Shown here: piece by piece, positions 25,063 through 33,372 of the stretch
Numbering within the stretch: the stretch's first letter is position 1
Layout of the letters: each line of letters starts with the position of its first letter
Translations under genes and position numbers: made by a program
NCBI RefSeq assembly: GCF_000327285.1
Contig: NZ_HE998568.1
Location: 607,898 to 654,342 of the forward strand
Direction: 5' to 3'
Origin: Holdemania massiliensis AP2
GTDB taxonomy: Bacteria > Bacillota_I > Bacilli_A > Erysipelotrichales > Erysipelotrichaceae
Length of the DNA stretch: 46,445 nucleotides
The notes under the pieces: generated by a model
What the model was told of the DNA's origin: nothing
Database searches by the model: none
What the model saw: only the letters and a program-made list of their open reading frames with translations

Positions 25063-26133
25063 TTATGCTTCATTATGCGTGTTGAAATATTTCGTTTCCG
25101 AATGATAAGACATATCCGTCAGATCAATGCCGTAATCGATTGCCAGACGGTAAGCCAGAACCTGAACAACCGGGGACAGCTCCAGGAAAATGAATTCTCC
25201 GCCAGTCAGATGAATAGCCAGATCGTTTTCGTCAACCGGATTTTCTCCTATCAGATAACCATAGCCGAGTTCATTTTTGGCAAAACGAACCAGCTGATGA
25301 GCACGCAGATCCTCACGTCCGCCGTCATGCAGCACAATGACACAGTTTGAAGATGTATATCCCATCGTCGGGCCGTGCATTCCATCATCAAATTCGTAGC
25401 CCACACCAATTCGGCGTTTTGAGATTTCCAGGATCTTCAAAGCCCCTTCCAACGCGACTCCCCAGAGTGAATCAAGGCCATAAATCGTAAAGGTTTCGGC
25501 CGCCATCAGCTTTTCTTTGTTGCGGTCAAACCAAGTCATCGCTTCATCTACAATCGCAGGATGATGCGCGATTCCGGCTTGGGCCTGTTCCAAATACGCA
25601 GTTTCCTGATCTGCACTGATCACACCGCGGGCTTTCCCGATTGCCAACCCCATCAACATCTGCGTCAAAACACTCGAACAATAACCGATCGTCCGCATCA
25701 GATATTCTTCAACACCATTGCGCTGATTGATAAACACATCTACCATCTTGGCAATCGGACTGTCCGCACCATCAGTAACCGCAGCCGTCAGAAATCCAAG
25801 CTGAGTAATCTTTTCAGCAGCTTCACATGTCAACGTTGAAGTGCCGGAATGCGAGGTAAAGACATACAGAGCCTGCGGATTGTAGGCAAAACAATTATGC
25901 AGCAGCTCATTGGGCAGCACACAGATCGTCTGCAGTCCTGAAGTTTTTTCAATGAAACGACGGGCTGTAACCGCACTGGTATTCGAGGTGCCAGATCCGA
26001 TCAACAAAATCTGATTGATTTCTGGATGAGCTTTTACTGTGTCAACTAAAGCCGCAAAAGTGGCTTCCCGATGATTCAGAATATCTGTGCAGACGGTTGG
26101 AATCCGGTTGATGACTTCAAGCATGGTAACCAT
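25063..26133 (-). CDS. SIS-domain sugar-phosphate deglycase/isomerase (FrlB/GfrE/GfrF-like)
   Basis: A 356-residue protein with two SIS domains, as in the isomerase half of GlmS and in FrlB-type deglycases. Domain 1 has LLIGSGTSNTSAV (about residue 45) and FTSHSGTSTLTCEA (about 92-105); domain 2 has YGLDSLWGVALEGALKILE followed by the Glu/His-containing EFDDGMHGP. Its place at the end of a mannose-family EIIABCD operon under a sigma-54 activator is the same as in the Salmonella gfr operon for fructose-/glucose-asparagine- or lysine-type Amadori compounds. The likely reaction is cleavage or isomerisation of a phosphorylated glycated amino acid or amino sugar; the exact substrate is not known. 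Start at 26133 has a GGAGGA ribosome site. Confidence 0.85.
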   Translation of the reverse strand: MVTMLEVINRIPTVCTDILNHREATFAALVDTVKAHPEINQILLIGSGTSNTSAVTARRFIEKTSGLQTICVLPNELLHNCFAYNPQALYVFTSHSGTSTLTCEAAEKITQLGFLTAAVTDGADSPIAKMVDVFINQRNGVEEYLMRTIGYCSSVLTQMLMGLAIGKARGVISADQETAYLEQAQAGIAHHPAIVDEAMTWFDRNKEKLMAAETFTIYGLDSLWGVALEGALKILEISKRRIGVGYEFDDGMHGPTMGYTSSNCVIVLHDGGREDLRAHQLVRFAKNELGYGYLIGENPVDENDLAIHLTGGEFIFLELSPVVQVLAYRLAIDYGIDLTDMSYHSETKYFNTHNEA

Positions 26134-26183
26134 AGAATAAATCCTCCTTTATAAAATTGTGATAAACGTACCCTGACTTCAAC

Positions 26184-27005
26184 TTAAACCAAACCGATGA
26201 ATCGGCCTAAAATACTGAAGGCAATAATGCCGAGAATGATCGTGATCGGTTTAATATCCTTTTTCAAGAAATAGAAACAGACAAAGACCAGCGCCAGCGG
26301 CAGAGCCGACGGCATAATCGAATCAATCAGGGATTGAACAGACATTTCTACTTCATTCATCGTAAAAACATAGGCGATATTCAAGCTGACCATGGAACTG
26401 GTCATCGCTCCTACCGTCATCAAACCGACGATCGTAGCACACTTGGTCAAAAACTGCATCAGACCCGATTCAGAAACCTGACTCAAGAATTTAGAACCTA
26501 AGCCAAAACCCAGGAACGGCCCGTAATAACGGCAGAAATGAGCTGGGATGTTGAAGATGACCAGCATCAGAATCGGTCCCAGAACATTGCCCTGCAAAGC
26601 AAGTGATAAACCGATGCCGGTCGCAACAATCCGCCACGATCCCCAGAAAATCGAATCACCAATTCCCGCAAAGGGTCCCATTAAGGAGGCCTTTACCGCA
26701 TTGATTGATTTTTTATCCATCGTCGGATCTTCTGATGCCTGCTTTTCCATGGCCGCAGATAACCCGGTGATAAAGCCGGCCACGGTCGGTGTTGTGTTAA
26801 ACAACTCCCAATGCCGCTTATACCCTTCGATCCGTTCTTCTTCCGTATGATAATAACGATTGATCACCGGAATCATGACTCGGACATAGGCTAAAGCCTG
26901 CATTTTTTCCATTTCCATAATGGAGCACAGTGATAAAGTACGAAAACCAATCTGTTTGCACATTTTAACGTCTTCGTCAGATAAATTCAGTTTTTCCTTA
27001 ATCAT
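26184..27005 (-). CDS. PTS EIID component, mannose family
   Basis: A 273-residue EIID of the mannose-fructose-sorbose PTS family, which together with EIIC forms the membrane channel. It has the family markers ALMGPFAGIGDSIFWG (about residues 110-125) and a hydrophobic C-terminal half with several membrane segments, preceded by a soluble N-terminal part. It overlaps the EIIC gene by 8 bases and its GAGGAGG ribosome site is inside that gene, indicating coupled translation. Fourth structural gene of the sigma-54-controlled operon. Confidence 0.95.
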   Translation of the reverse strand: MIKEKLNLSDEDVKMCKQIGFRTLSLCSIMEMEKMQALAYVRVMIPVINRYYHTEEERIEGYKRHWELFNTTPTVAGFITGLSAAMEKQASEDPTMDKKSINAVKASLMGPFAGIGDSIFWGSWRIVATGIGLSLALQGNVLGPILMLVIFNIPAHFCRYYGPFLGFGLGSKFLSQVSESGLMQFLTKCATIVGLMTVGAMTSSMVSLNIAYVFTMNEVEMSVQSLIDSIMPSALPLALVFVCFYFLKKDIKPITIILGIIAFSILGRFIGLV

Positions 27006-27780
27006 TGAATAATTCCTCCTCTTCTGAAGCTTCCGGGGCAGCTTTATTCATCTTAAAATTACCTTCAAAGTACAGAATAACGCACAGGATGACGCCGAAG
27101 AAGGCAACCGCCAGGATCGGCAGGTTCAGATAGGCAACGGACAAAAATCCCAGAAAATAATAAACGCACATTTTTTTCGACCACATCATCTTCAGCAGCA
27201 TCGCAAAGCCTACCGCCACCATCATTCCGGCGGCGACGCCCAATCCACCCGTTACAAATTCCGGAATAATCGATATCATCTTTTCAACAACGGTGGATCC
27301 AGCCATGATCGCAAAGGTAACCAGCAAGGCTTTGGGTATATACAAAGTCAGCGCGACGACATAGAACATCCGTTCCAGACCTTTGTAGTCCCCTTTGTTC
27401 ATCATTTTCTCAATTGTCGGATGCCAGAAGGTACGCAAAGTCAGCCAGATCGAACTGGTCATCGAAACCAGCAGGGCCACTGGAACAGCCAGAGCCAGCG
27501 CTACTTCCACATCCGCATGCATAATGATCGCAAACGCTGTGCCGACCGCCGTGCCGACCAGCGAATCCGGGGGAGTGGAAGCGCCGATCTGAACCGCTCC
27601 CATAAACACCAATTCCAGGGAAGCACCGATCATGACGCCGGTAGTCAGATCGCCCAGAAAGAATCCGATCACCGTTCCGACAACCATCGGCCGGGAGCAC
27701 ATCGGGAATGACAGATATTCTTCGAGAAATCCCAAAACCAAATAAATCACCCCGACGATGACGCTTTGATAAATCAACAT
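26998..27780 (-). CDS. PTS EIIC component, mannose family
   Basis: A 260-residue integral membrane EIIC of the mannose-sorbose family. The early pattern RPMVVGTVIGFFLGDLTTGVM and the segment FMGAVQIGASTPPDS are characteristic. About six to eight hydrophobic segments are visible and the C-terminus is acidic and soluble. GAGGAGG precedes the ATG at 27780; it follows EIIB by 15 bases and overlaps EIID by 8. Confidence 0.95.
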   Translation of the reverse strand: MLIYQSVIVGVIYLVLGFLEEYLSFPMCSRPMVVGTVIGFFLGDLTTGVMIGASLELVFMGAVQIGASTPPDSLVGTAVGTAFAIIMHADVEVALALAVPVALLVSMTSSIWLTLRTFWHPTIEKMMNKGDYKGLERMFYVVALTLYIPKALLVTFAIMAGSTVVEKMISIIPEFVTGGLGVAAGMMVAVGFAMLLKMMWSKKMCVYYFLGFLSVAYLNLPILAVAFFGVILCVILYFEGNFKMNKAAPEASEEEELFND

Positions 27781-27795
27781 AAACTTTCCCTCCTC

Positions 27796-28269
27796 TTATT
27801 TTAATAGCTTCTCATAATCCACTTTGGGTTCGTTGGGAATCATCCGGAATTCCAGATAATCCACTTTTTCGTGCAGCTCTTTGAGATGCGTCCGATCTTC
27901 CTCGGTTAAAAAAATCCCAGAGCTAAAAGAACGGCTGTTTTCCCGCTTGCGGATACCGCCGATATTCACGCGGTGTATTTCTGCAGTTTGTCTGACCAAA
28001 CGTACGGCATCAGCCAGCGTTCTGACGATCACAAAGATCCGAATTTTTTGGGCGTGCGGGTTATTCAGCAGTTTCGCCCCATCGTCAATAGATTTAATCG
28101 CCAGCTTCACCCCGTCCGGTTTCGCCATTTTGAAGGCCAGTTTGGCCATGTCGTTTTCCGCCGCTTCGTCATTGGCGATCAGAATGGCTTCCGGATGGAC
28201 CTCGTTGACCCAGGTCAGCGCTACCTGTCCATGAAGCATTCGTTCGTCGATCCGCATCAGAACTACCAT
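27796..28269 (-). CDS. PTS EIIB component, mannose family
   Basis: A 157-residue cytoplasmic EIIB. The phosphorylated His is H13 in RIDERMLHGQV, the signature of mannose-family EIIB proteins, and the segment SRSFSSGIFLTEED is also typical. Length is standard. The ATG at 28269 overlaps the EIIA stop by 7 bases and has an AAGGAGGA ribosome site. It transfers phosphate from EIIA to the sugar bound by EIIC/EIID. Confidence 0.95.
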   Translation of the reverse strand: MVVLMRIDERMLHGQVALTWVNEVHPEAILIANDEAAENDMAKLAFKMAKPDGVKLAIKSIDDGAKLLNNPHAQKIRIFVIVRTLADAVRLVRQTAEIHRVNIGGIRKRENSRSFSSGIFLTEEDRTHLKELHEKVDYLEFRMIPNEPKVDYEKLLK

Positions 28270-28682
28270 AATTCATCCTCCTTCATCTCTCTGATGGATC
28301 TGAAATTAAATCCGAGCATATTCTCCTTTGTCGATTCCACGGCTTTTCTTACCGTTTCCTCAATCTTTTCCTGCGGATCAGCCAGCAGGATTTCCAGGAC
28401 CATCGACAAGCACATGCCCGTTTGAACGTAAACATTGGGGCAAAGGCAGAGCTGCATCATCTGATGATGAACGCTGCCGTTGTTGATATCGGTCAGAATG
28501 ATAAATTCATCGTCCGGCTGTTTTTCAACCCGTTTTCTTACTTGTTCCAAGATCATGTCGGGCTCTTCATAGTGATCCAGGTCATATACTTCAAGATCAG
28601 CCTGACATCCTAAGATCATGTTGACGGCACTCTGCATGCCCTCCGCCAGATGACCATGGGAAGTCAGTATCATCTTCCGCAT
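28263..28682 (-). CDS. PTS EIIA component, mannose family
   Basis: A 139-residue EIIA of the mannose family with active-site His in TSHGHLAEGM (about residue 9) and the segment ILTDINNGSVHHQMM. A GTG at 28691 would add three residues, but the GAGGTG ribosome site sits there, correctly spaced for the ATG at 28682. It is first in the PTS operon; the sigma-54 promoter at 28714-28729 would start transcription about 20 bases ahead of this ATG. Confidence 0.93.
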   Translation of the reverse strand: MRKMILTSHGHLAEGMQSAVNMILGCQADLEVYDLDHYEEPDMILEQVRKRVEKQPDDEFIILTDINNGSVHHQMMQLCLCPNVYVQTGMCLSMVLEILLADPQEKIEETVRKAVESTKENMLGFNFRSIREMKEDELW

Positions 28683-28713
28683 CCGCTTCACCTCGTTTCT
28701 TCACCCTCTTATC

Positions 28714-28729
28714 AGCAAAAAAAGCGCCA
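28714..28729 (-). promoter_or_regulatory. Sigma-54 (-24/-12) promoter of the PTS operon
   Basis: The minus strand reads TGGCGCTTTTTTTGCT, matching the RpoN consensus TGGCACNNNNNTTGCW except for one base, with GG and GC correctly spaced. Predicted start near 28703, about 20 bases before the EIIA ATG. RpoN and a LevR-type activator are encoded just upstream. The -24 element is part of the preceding terminator stem. Confidence 0.9.
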
Positions 28730-28752
28730 AGTTCATCACTTAGCGCTTTTTT
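28717..28752 (-). terminator. Terminator of the sigma-54 activator gene
   Basis: On the minus strand AAAAAAGCGC..AAGT pairs with AACTT.GGCGCTTTTTT around a short GATG loop and ends in TTTTTTT. It lies about 40 bases after the activator's stop. Its 3' arm and T run are the same bases as the -24 to -12 region of the next operon's promoter. Confidence 0.88.
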
Positions 28753-28790
28753 GTTTGAAATTCAGTGAAAAAAATTTTTTATTCTAGGAA

Positions 28791-31616
28791 TTATTCTGTA
28801 AAACCGACACTTTCCATCAATTCGGATTTTGAAGTTTCGACACATTCCGCCTGCTTTTCGACAGATTCTCCCTGATAGATGTAATTGTAAAGATAGCCGA
28901 TTTCCGCGGTTGGAATCTCCACATTGTAGGCTCGGCAAACATGTCCGAATACCTTCCGGATCATCGCGATAAAATCGCCGTGTTCCGCTTCAAATTGTTC
29001 CAGGTTGAGATAATATACAAACCGCTTGTCAATGATCAGCCGCTCGATCAGACAGCTGATATGCAGATACAGTCCGATTAAGATGTTATTGGATAAGGTA
29101 AACTCCAACTGCTTTTGTATCTGTTCAAGGATTTCTTCAACATAAACAATTATTTTTTCGGGATTGAGAATGGTCAGGTAATCGATCAGATTATCGAGTG
29201 AGAAGTTCCGCACCAGATTTTGTGTAAACACCACGAGTTCCTGTTTGCTCATCAGACCGCCCAGTTTTTCCTGCAGCTGGTCGCTTTGGCTCTGATTGAT
29301 GATATCCTCAATCGAGATAAACGGTATTCCCTGCGGTTTTAAATTTAACGTTCCCAGAATTAAAATGACATTGTACTTATCAAATATTCCAGAAGCCTGT
29401 CGATGCTGCAAGGTATCAGCAGCAATCGGGATAACGGTCAGATCCATTTTCTTTGGGAAACTGTTTTCCACCAGAGCAGCAATTTTACCGGCGATTCCGA
29501 TGCCCGATGAACAAACGGTAAGTATCGCTTTCGGCCGAACGCGGTTTTTGACAATCACATAATTAGGAAGGGAACGCTGCTTCGCGTTTTCAAGAACAGC
29601 CTCCAGAGAATTTCCTTCCATGATCATCGCGCCGACATCCAAGGCCAGCTTGGTTGTCACATTGTTGATAATTCCAATGTCAAGATCAGCAGTCTGATCA
29701 ATATACTTTTGAATTCCTTCCAGCGAACCCATGTCCACCATCACGATAATCTCATGACAGTTTCTGATTTCGCTTAAATATTGTTTTAACTTGTTGGTGA
29801 TGGTTTCAAAATGGCTTTCTATCGGCATGTCAATCGCTGTAAAAATATTTTGATGCAGCAGCTGATTCGCCAGTTCAGCAATCCCACTGGCGATCGAATA
29901 GCCATGCGCCATAATGACGACAGGAATCGGCGCTGGCTGATAGCCATGATTGAAATACAGGAAAAACAAGGTGACTGTAATTTCTTCAAAAGAACCTAAG
30001 GATAAATTGAGTCCTGTTTTAAGCAGCGGCAGAATTTCTTCAACAATTGAAACCAGCTTGGCATTCACCGATTTTAAAGTTTCCTGAAAATCCTGAATCG
30101 TCCGGCTGCGGCGGCGTTGCTCAACCAGGCTGATCGGCTCGTTCTGCATTAAATCCGTAAAGTAGCGAGCCAGAATTTTAATTTCATTATTGGATAATTC
30201 CGGCATGCCCAATTTCTTGCACAGCAGCCGGTTGATATTCGCCAGCATGCTTTGCACAATTTCCTCCTGCGGAGAATTGAAATTTTCATTATTGAAAAAC
30301 AGGAAGTCAACATATTGTTCCAGCTGCAGCGTTGTCGTTGCCAAAAAGGTGTCTAAAGTCAGCTCATGCTTTTGGAAACGTTCGTAATTCTGCATCGCGG
30401 CCTGATAAAATAACAGATATCGGTTTTCTCTTCCGCCATAAGGCAGCAGTTCATTTAGCGGCAGCAGGCGGCTCATGCTGCCCTGATCCAGCCCGGAATT
30501 CTGCAGCGGATTGCGGACCAGCGCAGACGGCAGATCACTGATATGCAGATCCAAGGTGGGACTGGCATTGCTGATAGCCTTCATATACGCGCCTGCCATG
30601 CCAACCTGGATATCGTTTTTTAATTCTCCGATGTTGTGCCGGAATTCATGCTGCTCCAGCAGCCGATAGGCGGATTCACTGATCCGCACCGGCATTTTAA
30701 ACTTTTTCTGTTCACCTTCCAGAATATGCCGGATTAATTCCCGCTTTTCCGTGAGCGGCCGTTCTTTCAGCGAAGGAATCTGAATCACGATCGGAATTCT
30801 CCGAAACAGTGTTTTTAATAAGGCCTGATCCGGATTTTCAGTTGTCGCGAATACAAAACGAACTGCACTGGCATACCATTTCTGATTATCGCCGACCCGA
30901 TGATAGATGCCCTTATCCATAAACAGGAACAGCTTTTCCTGACATTCCGGCGTCAGACTGTGGATTTCATCCAGAAACAGCAGGCCTTGATCGGCGAGGG
31001 TCAGCAACCCTTCACTGTCCTTTTCCGCTCCGGTGTACGCACCTTTTGTGTAGCCAAACAAGCTGGTCAGAAAAAAATCCGGATTGTCGGAATACTCCGC
31101 GCAGTTCACCGTGATCAGCTGCCCTTTCTCAGCGATCAGCCGCTGCTGCCGGCAGTAATCATACAGCTTCGCCGCAAGCAAGCTTTTGCCGCTGCCGGTC
31201 GGTCCATGAAGCAAAACCGCTAATCCGCTGCCCGGATAGTTCATCGCTGCTTTGCATTGTTCGATCGCATAATGCAGACTGCCGCTGCTTCCGATTAAAT
31301 CGGAGAAGACTGAACGTTTTTCCTGCAGCTGTTCAGCCTGAATCCGCAAATCTTCAGCATTGGCATAGACGCTGGCATAGCCATCGTTCAACAGCTTGCT
31401 GCGGGCTAAAAAACAGGTTGGATGAGCCCCGATTTTAATCAGCAGGCCTTGATAAAACAACTCATTGAGATATTGAGATGCCAAATTGCGGGAAATTTCC
31501 ATTTTCTCCGATAAGCTTCGGGCACAGAACAAATCCAGATTGAGATCCCGGACTTGCTTCCCATTCATCTGTTTTTCAATGAGTTCATAGAGTTGACGCT
31601 TTGTTTTCTTTTCCAT
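28791..31616 (-). CDS. LevR-type sigma-54-dependent activator with PRD and EII-like domains
   Basis: A 941-residue regulator. An N-terminal winged-helix region (about residues 1-70) precedes an AAA+ sigma-54 interaction domain with Walker A GPTGSGKS (about 137-144), the sigma-54-contacting GAYTGA motif (about 191-196) and Walker B LLFLDEIHS. The C-terminal half has a PRD, an EIIA-Man-like domain (VVIMAHGYSIASG), an EIIB-Gat-like domain (TVCSSGIGIAGK) and a final PRD with LHISCLIERL. PTS phosphorylation of these domains normally tunes activity to sugar supply. The ATG at 31616 is chosen because of its GAGGAG ribosome site. It is divergent from rpoN and directly upstream of its presumed target operon. 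Confidence 0.95.
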   Translation of the reverse strand: MEKKTKRQLYELIEKQMNGKQVRDLNLDLFCARSLSEKMEISRNLASQYLNELFYQGLLIKIGAHPTCFLARSKLLNDGYASVYANAEDLRIQAEQLQEKRSVFSDLIGSSGSLHYAIEQCKAAMNYPGSGLAVLLHGPTGSGKSLLAAKLYDYCRQQRLIAEKGQLITVNCAEYSDNPDFFLTSLFGYTKGAYTGAEKDSEGLLTLADQGLLFLDEIHSLTPECQEKLFLFMDKGIYHRVGDNQKWYASAVRFVFATTENPDQALLKTLFRRIPIVIQIPSLKERPLTEKRELIRHILEGEQKKFKMPVRISESAYRLLEQHEFRHNIGELKNDIQVGMAGAYMKAISNASPTLDLHISDLPSALVRNPLQNSGLDQGSMSRLLPLNELLPYGGRENRYLLFYQAAMQNYERFQKHELTLDTFLATTTLQLEQYVDFLFFNNENFNSPQEEIVQSMLANINRLLCKKLGMPELSNNEIKILARYFTDLMQNEPISLVEQRRRSRTIQDFQETLKSVNAKLVSIVEEILPLLKTGLNLSLGSFEEITVTLFFLYFNHGYQPAPIPVVIMAHGYSIASGIAELANQLLHQNIFTAIDMPIESHFETITNKLKQYLSEIRNCHEIIVMVDMGSLEGIQKYIDQTADLDIGIINNVTTKLALDVGAMIMEGNSLEAVLENAKQRSLPNYVIVKNRVRPKAILTVCSSGIGIAGKIAALVENSFPKKMDLTVIPIAADTLQHRQASGIFDKYNVILILGTLNLKPQGIPFISIEDIINQSQSDQLQEKLGGLMSKQELVVFTQNLVRNFSLDNLIDYLTILNPEKIIVYVEEILEQIQKQLEFTLSNNILIGLYLHISCLIERLIIDKRFVYYLNLEQFEAEHGDFIAMIRKVFGHVCRAYNVEIPTAEIGYLYNYIYQGESVEKQAECVETSKSELMESVGFTE

Positions 31617-31638
31617 CGTTCTGCTCCTCTTCCAGTCC

Positions 31639-31667
31639 ATTGTAAATTCATTCAATAATTTTTACAA
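31639..31667 (-). promoter_or_regulatory. Promoter of the sigma-54 activator gene
   Basis: Minus strand TTGTAA (31662-31667), 17-base spacer, TACAAT (31639-31644), placing the transcript start about 16 bases ahead of the 31616 ATG. This is a housekeeping-type promoter. Confidence 0.65.
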
Positions 31668-31768
31668 TTCCTTTATTTTTGCGGATTTCCTAATTTCTAG
31701 CATTATGAATGAAAGCGGTTGCCAAGAAGTGCGAACAGGACTACACTGAAAAGCAGGAGCGTCATGAC

Positions 31769-33037
31769 ATGAAAAACAAGCAAAGCTTAAAACTGCATCA
31801 AGCTCAGCATCAGCGGCAGGCGTTCTCTCCTGCACGCGGACGTTTTGTCGAAACCTTAACAAAAAACCGGCAGGAGCTGAACGTACAGCTGCGTTCTTTG
31901 ATTGCGGCCAATCCTTTTCTGCACACCGTCAGTGATGAAGTCTTATCGATCCAGCCGGCCGCGGCCTCGGACATCCGGGAAGACTTGTTGCTGCAGCTGC
32001 ATACCGGCAGCTGGCCTTGCAGGACTGAAGCCGCTGAATATATCATTGAATCCCTGGACGATCATGGCTTTTTTGATCCCCAGCTTCCTGCCCCTGGATT
32101 TTCAGCCAGTCAGATTGACGATGCGCTGAGGGTCGTTCAGCAATTTGAACCCTTCGGCGTTGGTTTGCGCAGCAGTGTGGAATATCTTGTCAGACAGCTG
32201 GAAAGCCGTCAGGAAGCGCTGGCGCTTCGTATTTTAACCGAAGGCGCACAGGAATTAACCGCTCATCAAACTGCCGCTTTATGCCAGAAATTGAAAATCA
32301 CTGAGGATCAGCTTACGCATCAGCTGAAGATCATCCGAAGCTGCCAGCTCTATCCCTGTCAGCTGAATCCTGCTTCTGAATCCTATATTCAGGCGGATGT
32401 TTTGCTGGAGCTGGAAGACGATGAATTCCGGATCACATCGCTGACGCCGCAGGTTGTTGTGGATCGGCCGCAGGGCCCGTTGAGTCCGGAATTAAAACGT
32501 TATCTCAATGAGGCTCAGCTGACCTTGGATTTGATTGATCAGCGTAATCTCACTTTACAGCTTGTTTTTCGCTGTCTGGTGCGTTATCAACAGAATCATC
32601 TGATGAAGGGGGCTCCGCTGGCTATCTGCCGTCTTAAAGATATTGCCGAAGATACAGGTCTTCATATTTCAACGGTATCCCGTGCCTGCGCTCATAAATA
32701 TTTTGAATATCAAGGGCATATCCGCCCGGTATCCGATCTCCTATGCAAATCCATTCATCATGTCAGCTATTCCGAGATAGAACTTCATCTGCGTACCTGG
32801 ATAGCCGCTGAAAATTCAGCTGATCCGCTGGACGATGATCAGCTGGCCCGACGTTTCGCCTCGCTGGGAGTTCCGCTTTCCCGCCGCCGGATTGCCGCGT
32901 ACCGCAAACGCCTGAACATCCCCAATTCCTATCAGCGCCGTCAGATTAGCAAGACACAGTTCTGTTCTGCAAAGACTTTTTCCCGGCAGAGCAATAAAAC
33001 AGAGGTTAAGGTTGAAAAAACTGGGAAAGCACCTTGA
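31769..33037 (+). CDS. rpoN: RNA polymerase sigma-54 factor
   Basis: A 422-residue sigma-54. A Gln-rich activator-contact region I at the N-terminus is short and divergent; the core-binding region follows, then the HTH segment LKDIAEDTGLHISTVSRACA and, near the C-terminus, the RpoN box SRRRIAAYRKRLNIPNSYQ that reads the -24 GG. The ATG at 31769 has a CAGGAG ribosome site; an earlier in-frame ATG at 31709 would add 20 residues of less typical sequence. It is divergent from the LevR-type activator, so this locus carries factor, activator and target together. No other -24/-12 promoter was noticed in the window. Confidence 0.95.
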   Translation: MKNKQSLKLHQAQHQRQAFSPARGRFVETLTKNRQELNVQLRSLIAANPFLHTVSDEVLSIQPAAASDIREDLLLQLHTGSWPCRTEAAEYIIESLDDHGFFDPQLPAPGFSASQIDDALRVVQQFEPFGVGLRSSVEYLVRQLESRQEALALRILTEGAQELTAHQTAALCQKLKITEDQLTHQLKIIRSCQLYPCQLNPASESYIQADVLLELEDDEFRITSLTPQVVVDRPQGPLSPELKRYLNEAQLTLDLIDQRNLTLQLVFRCLVRYQQNHLMKGAPLAICRLKDIAEDTGLHISTVSRACAHKYFEYQGHIRPVSDLLCKSIHHVSYSEIELHLRTWIAAENSADPLDDDQLARRFASLGVPLSRRRIAAYRKRLNIPNSYQRRQISKTQFCSAKTFSRQSNKTEVKVEKTGKAP

Positions 33038-33160
33038 AATCACTCAGAAATGGACTGTAATAAAAGCGCAGGGTTGCTTGCAACAGCGATACCGTCATTC
33101 ACAACTCTTGAACAGAACAACGCCGGTCATCTATGGAAGAGAACGGCGTTTATTCTTTTT
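33034..33160 (+). ncRNA. Second copy of the antitoxin-like RNA
   Basis: TTGAAA (33034-33039, overlapping the rpoN stop codon), a 16-base spacer and TGTAAT (33056-33061) would start an RNA near 33068. Its first part matches the RNA at 23019-23158 almost base for base (shared GCTTGCAACAGCGATACC and GTCATTCAC). It has the same terminator stem AACGCCG/CGGCGTT (33119-33150) with a T-rich tail. A C-to-T change in the first stem keeps pairing as a wobble. The middle stem of the first copy is missing, so the RNA is about 92 nt. The -10 box is weaker. Confidence 0.65.
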
Positions 33161-33237
33161 CGGTCTATAAAATTTCGGTCTGCATTTAGAATTTCTTCCT
33201 GTTGAGAGTTTACAAAATAATGCAGCGACTGATCCTT
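33127..33237 (-). pseudogene. Toxin remnant opposite the second RNA copy
   Basis: On the minus strand an open frame without any start codon encodes a tail containing IDRKRINAV, matching IDRKRKNAV of the 23088-23270 peptide at the same position relative to the RNA terminator. The upstream part that should encode the membrane segment and ribosome site is not recognisable, and a stop lies just before this frame. It looks like a decayed toxin gene. Confidence 0.5.
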
Positions 33238-33317
33238 TTAAATGAAACTCTGATCCGACAAATTGATAAAAGCAGAAGAATCGGTAAGAATGGTAGAATT
33301 CACGTATTCTTTCGCGG

Positions 33318-33323
33318 TATAAT
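33318..33323 (+). promoter_or_regulatory. -10 box ahead of lipoprotein/kinase operon
   Basis: TATAAT lies about 50 bases before the lipoprotein ATG; a matching -35 is poor (TAGAAT at 18 bases). Plausible start for the two-gene operon. Confidence 0.45.
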
Positions 33324-33372
33324 AAACATACAATAAAGAAGTTACAAAGACGGATACAGAGGGGGAAACACA

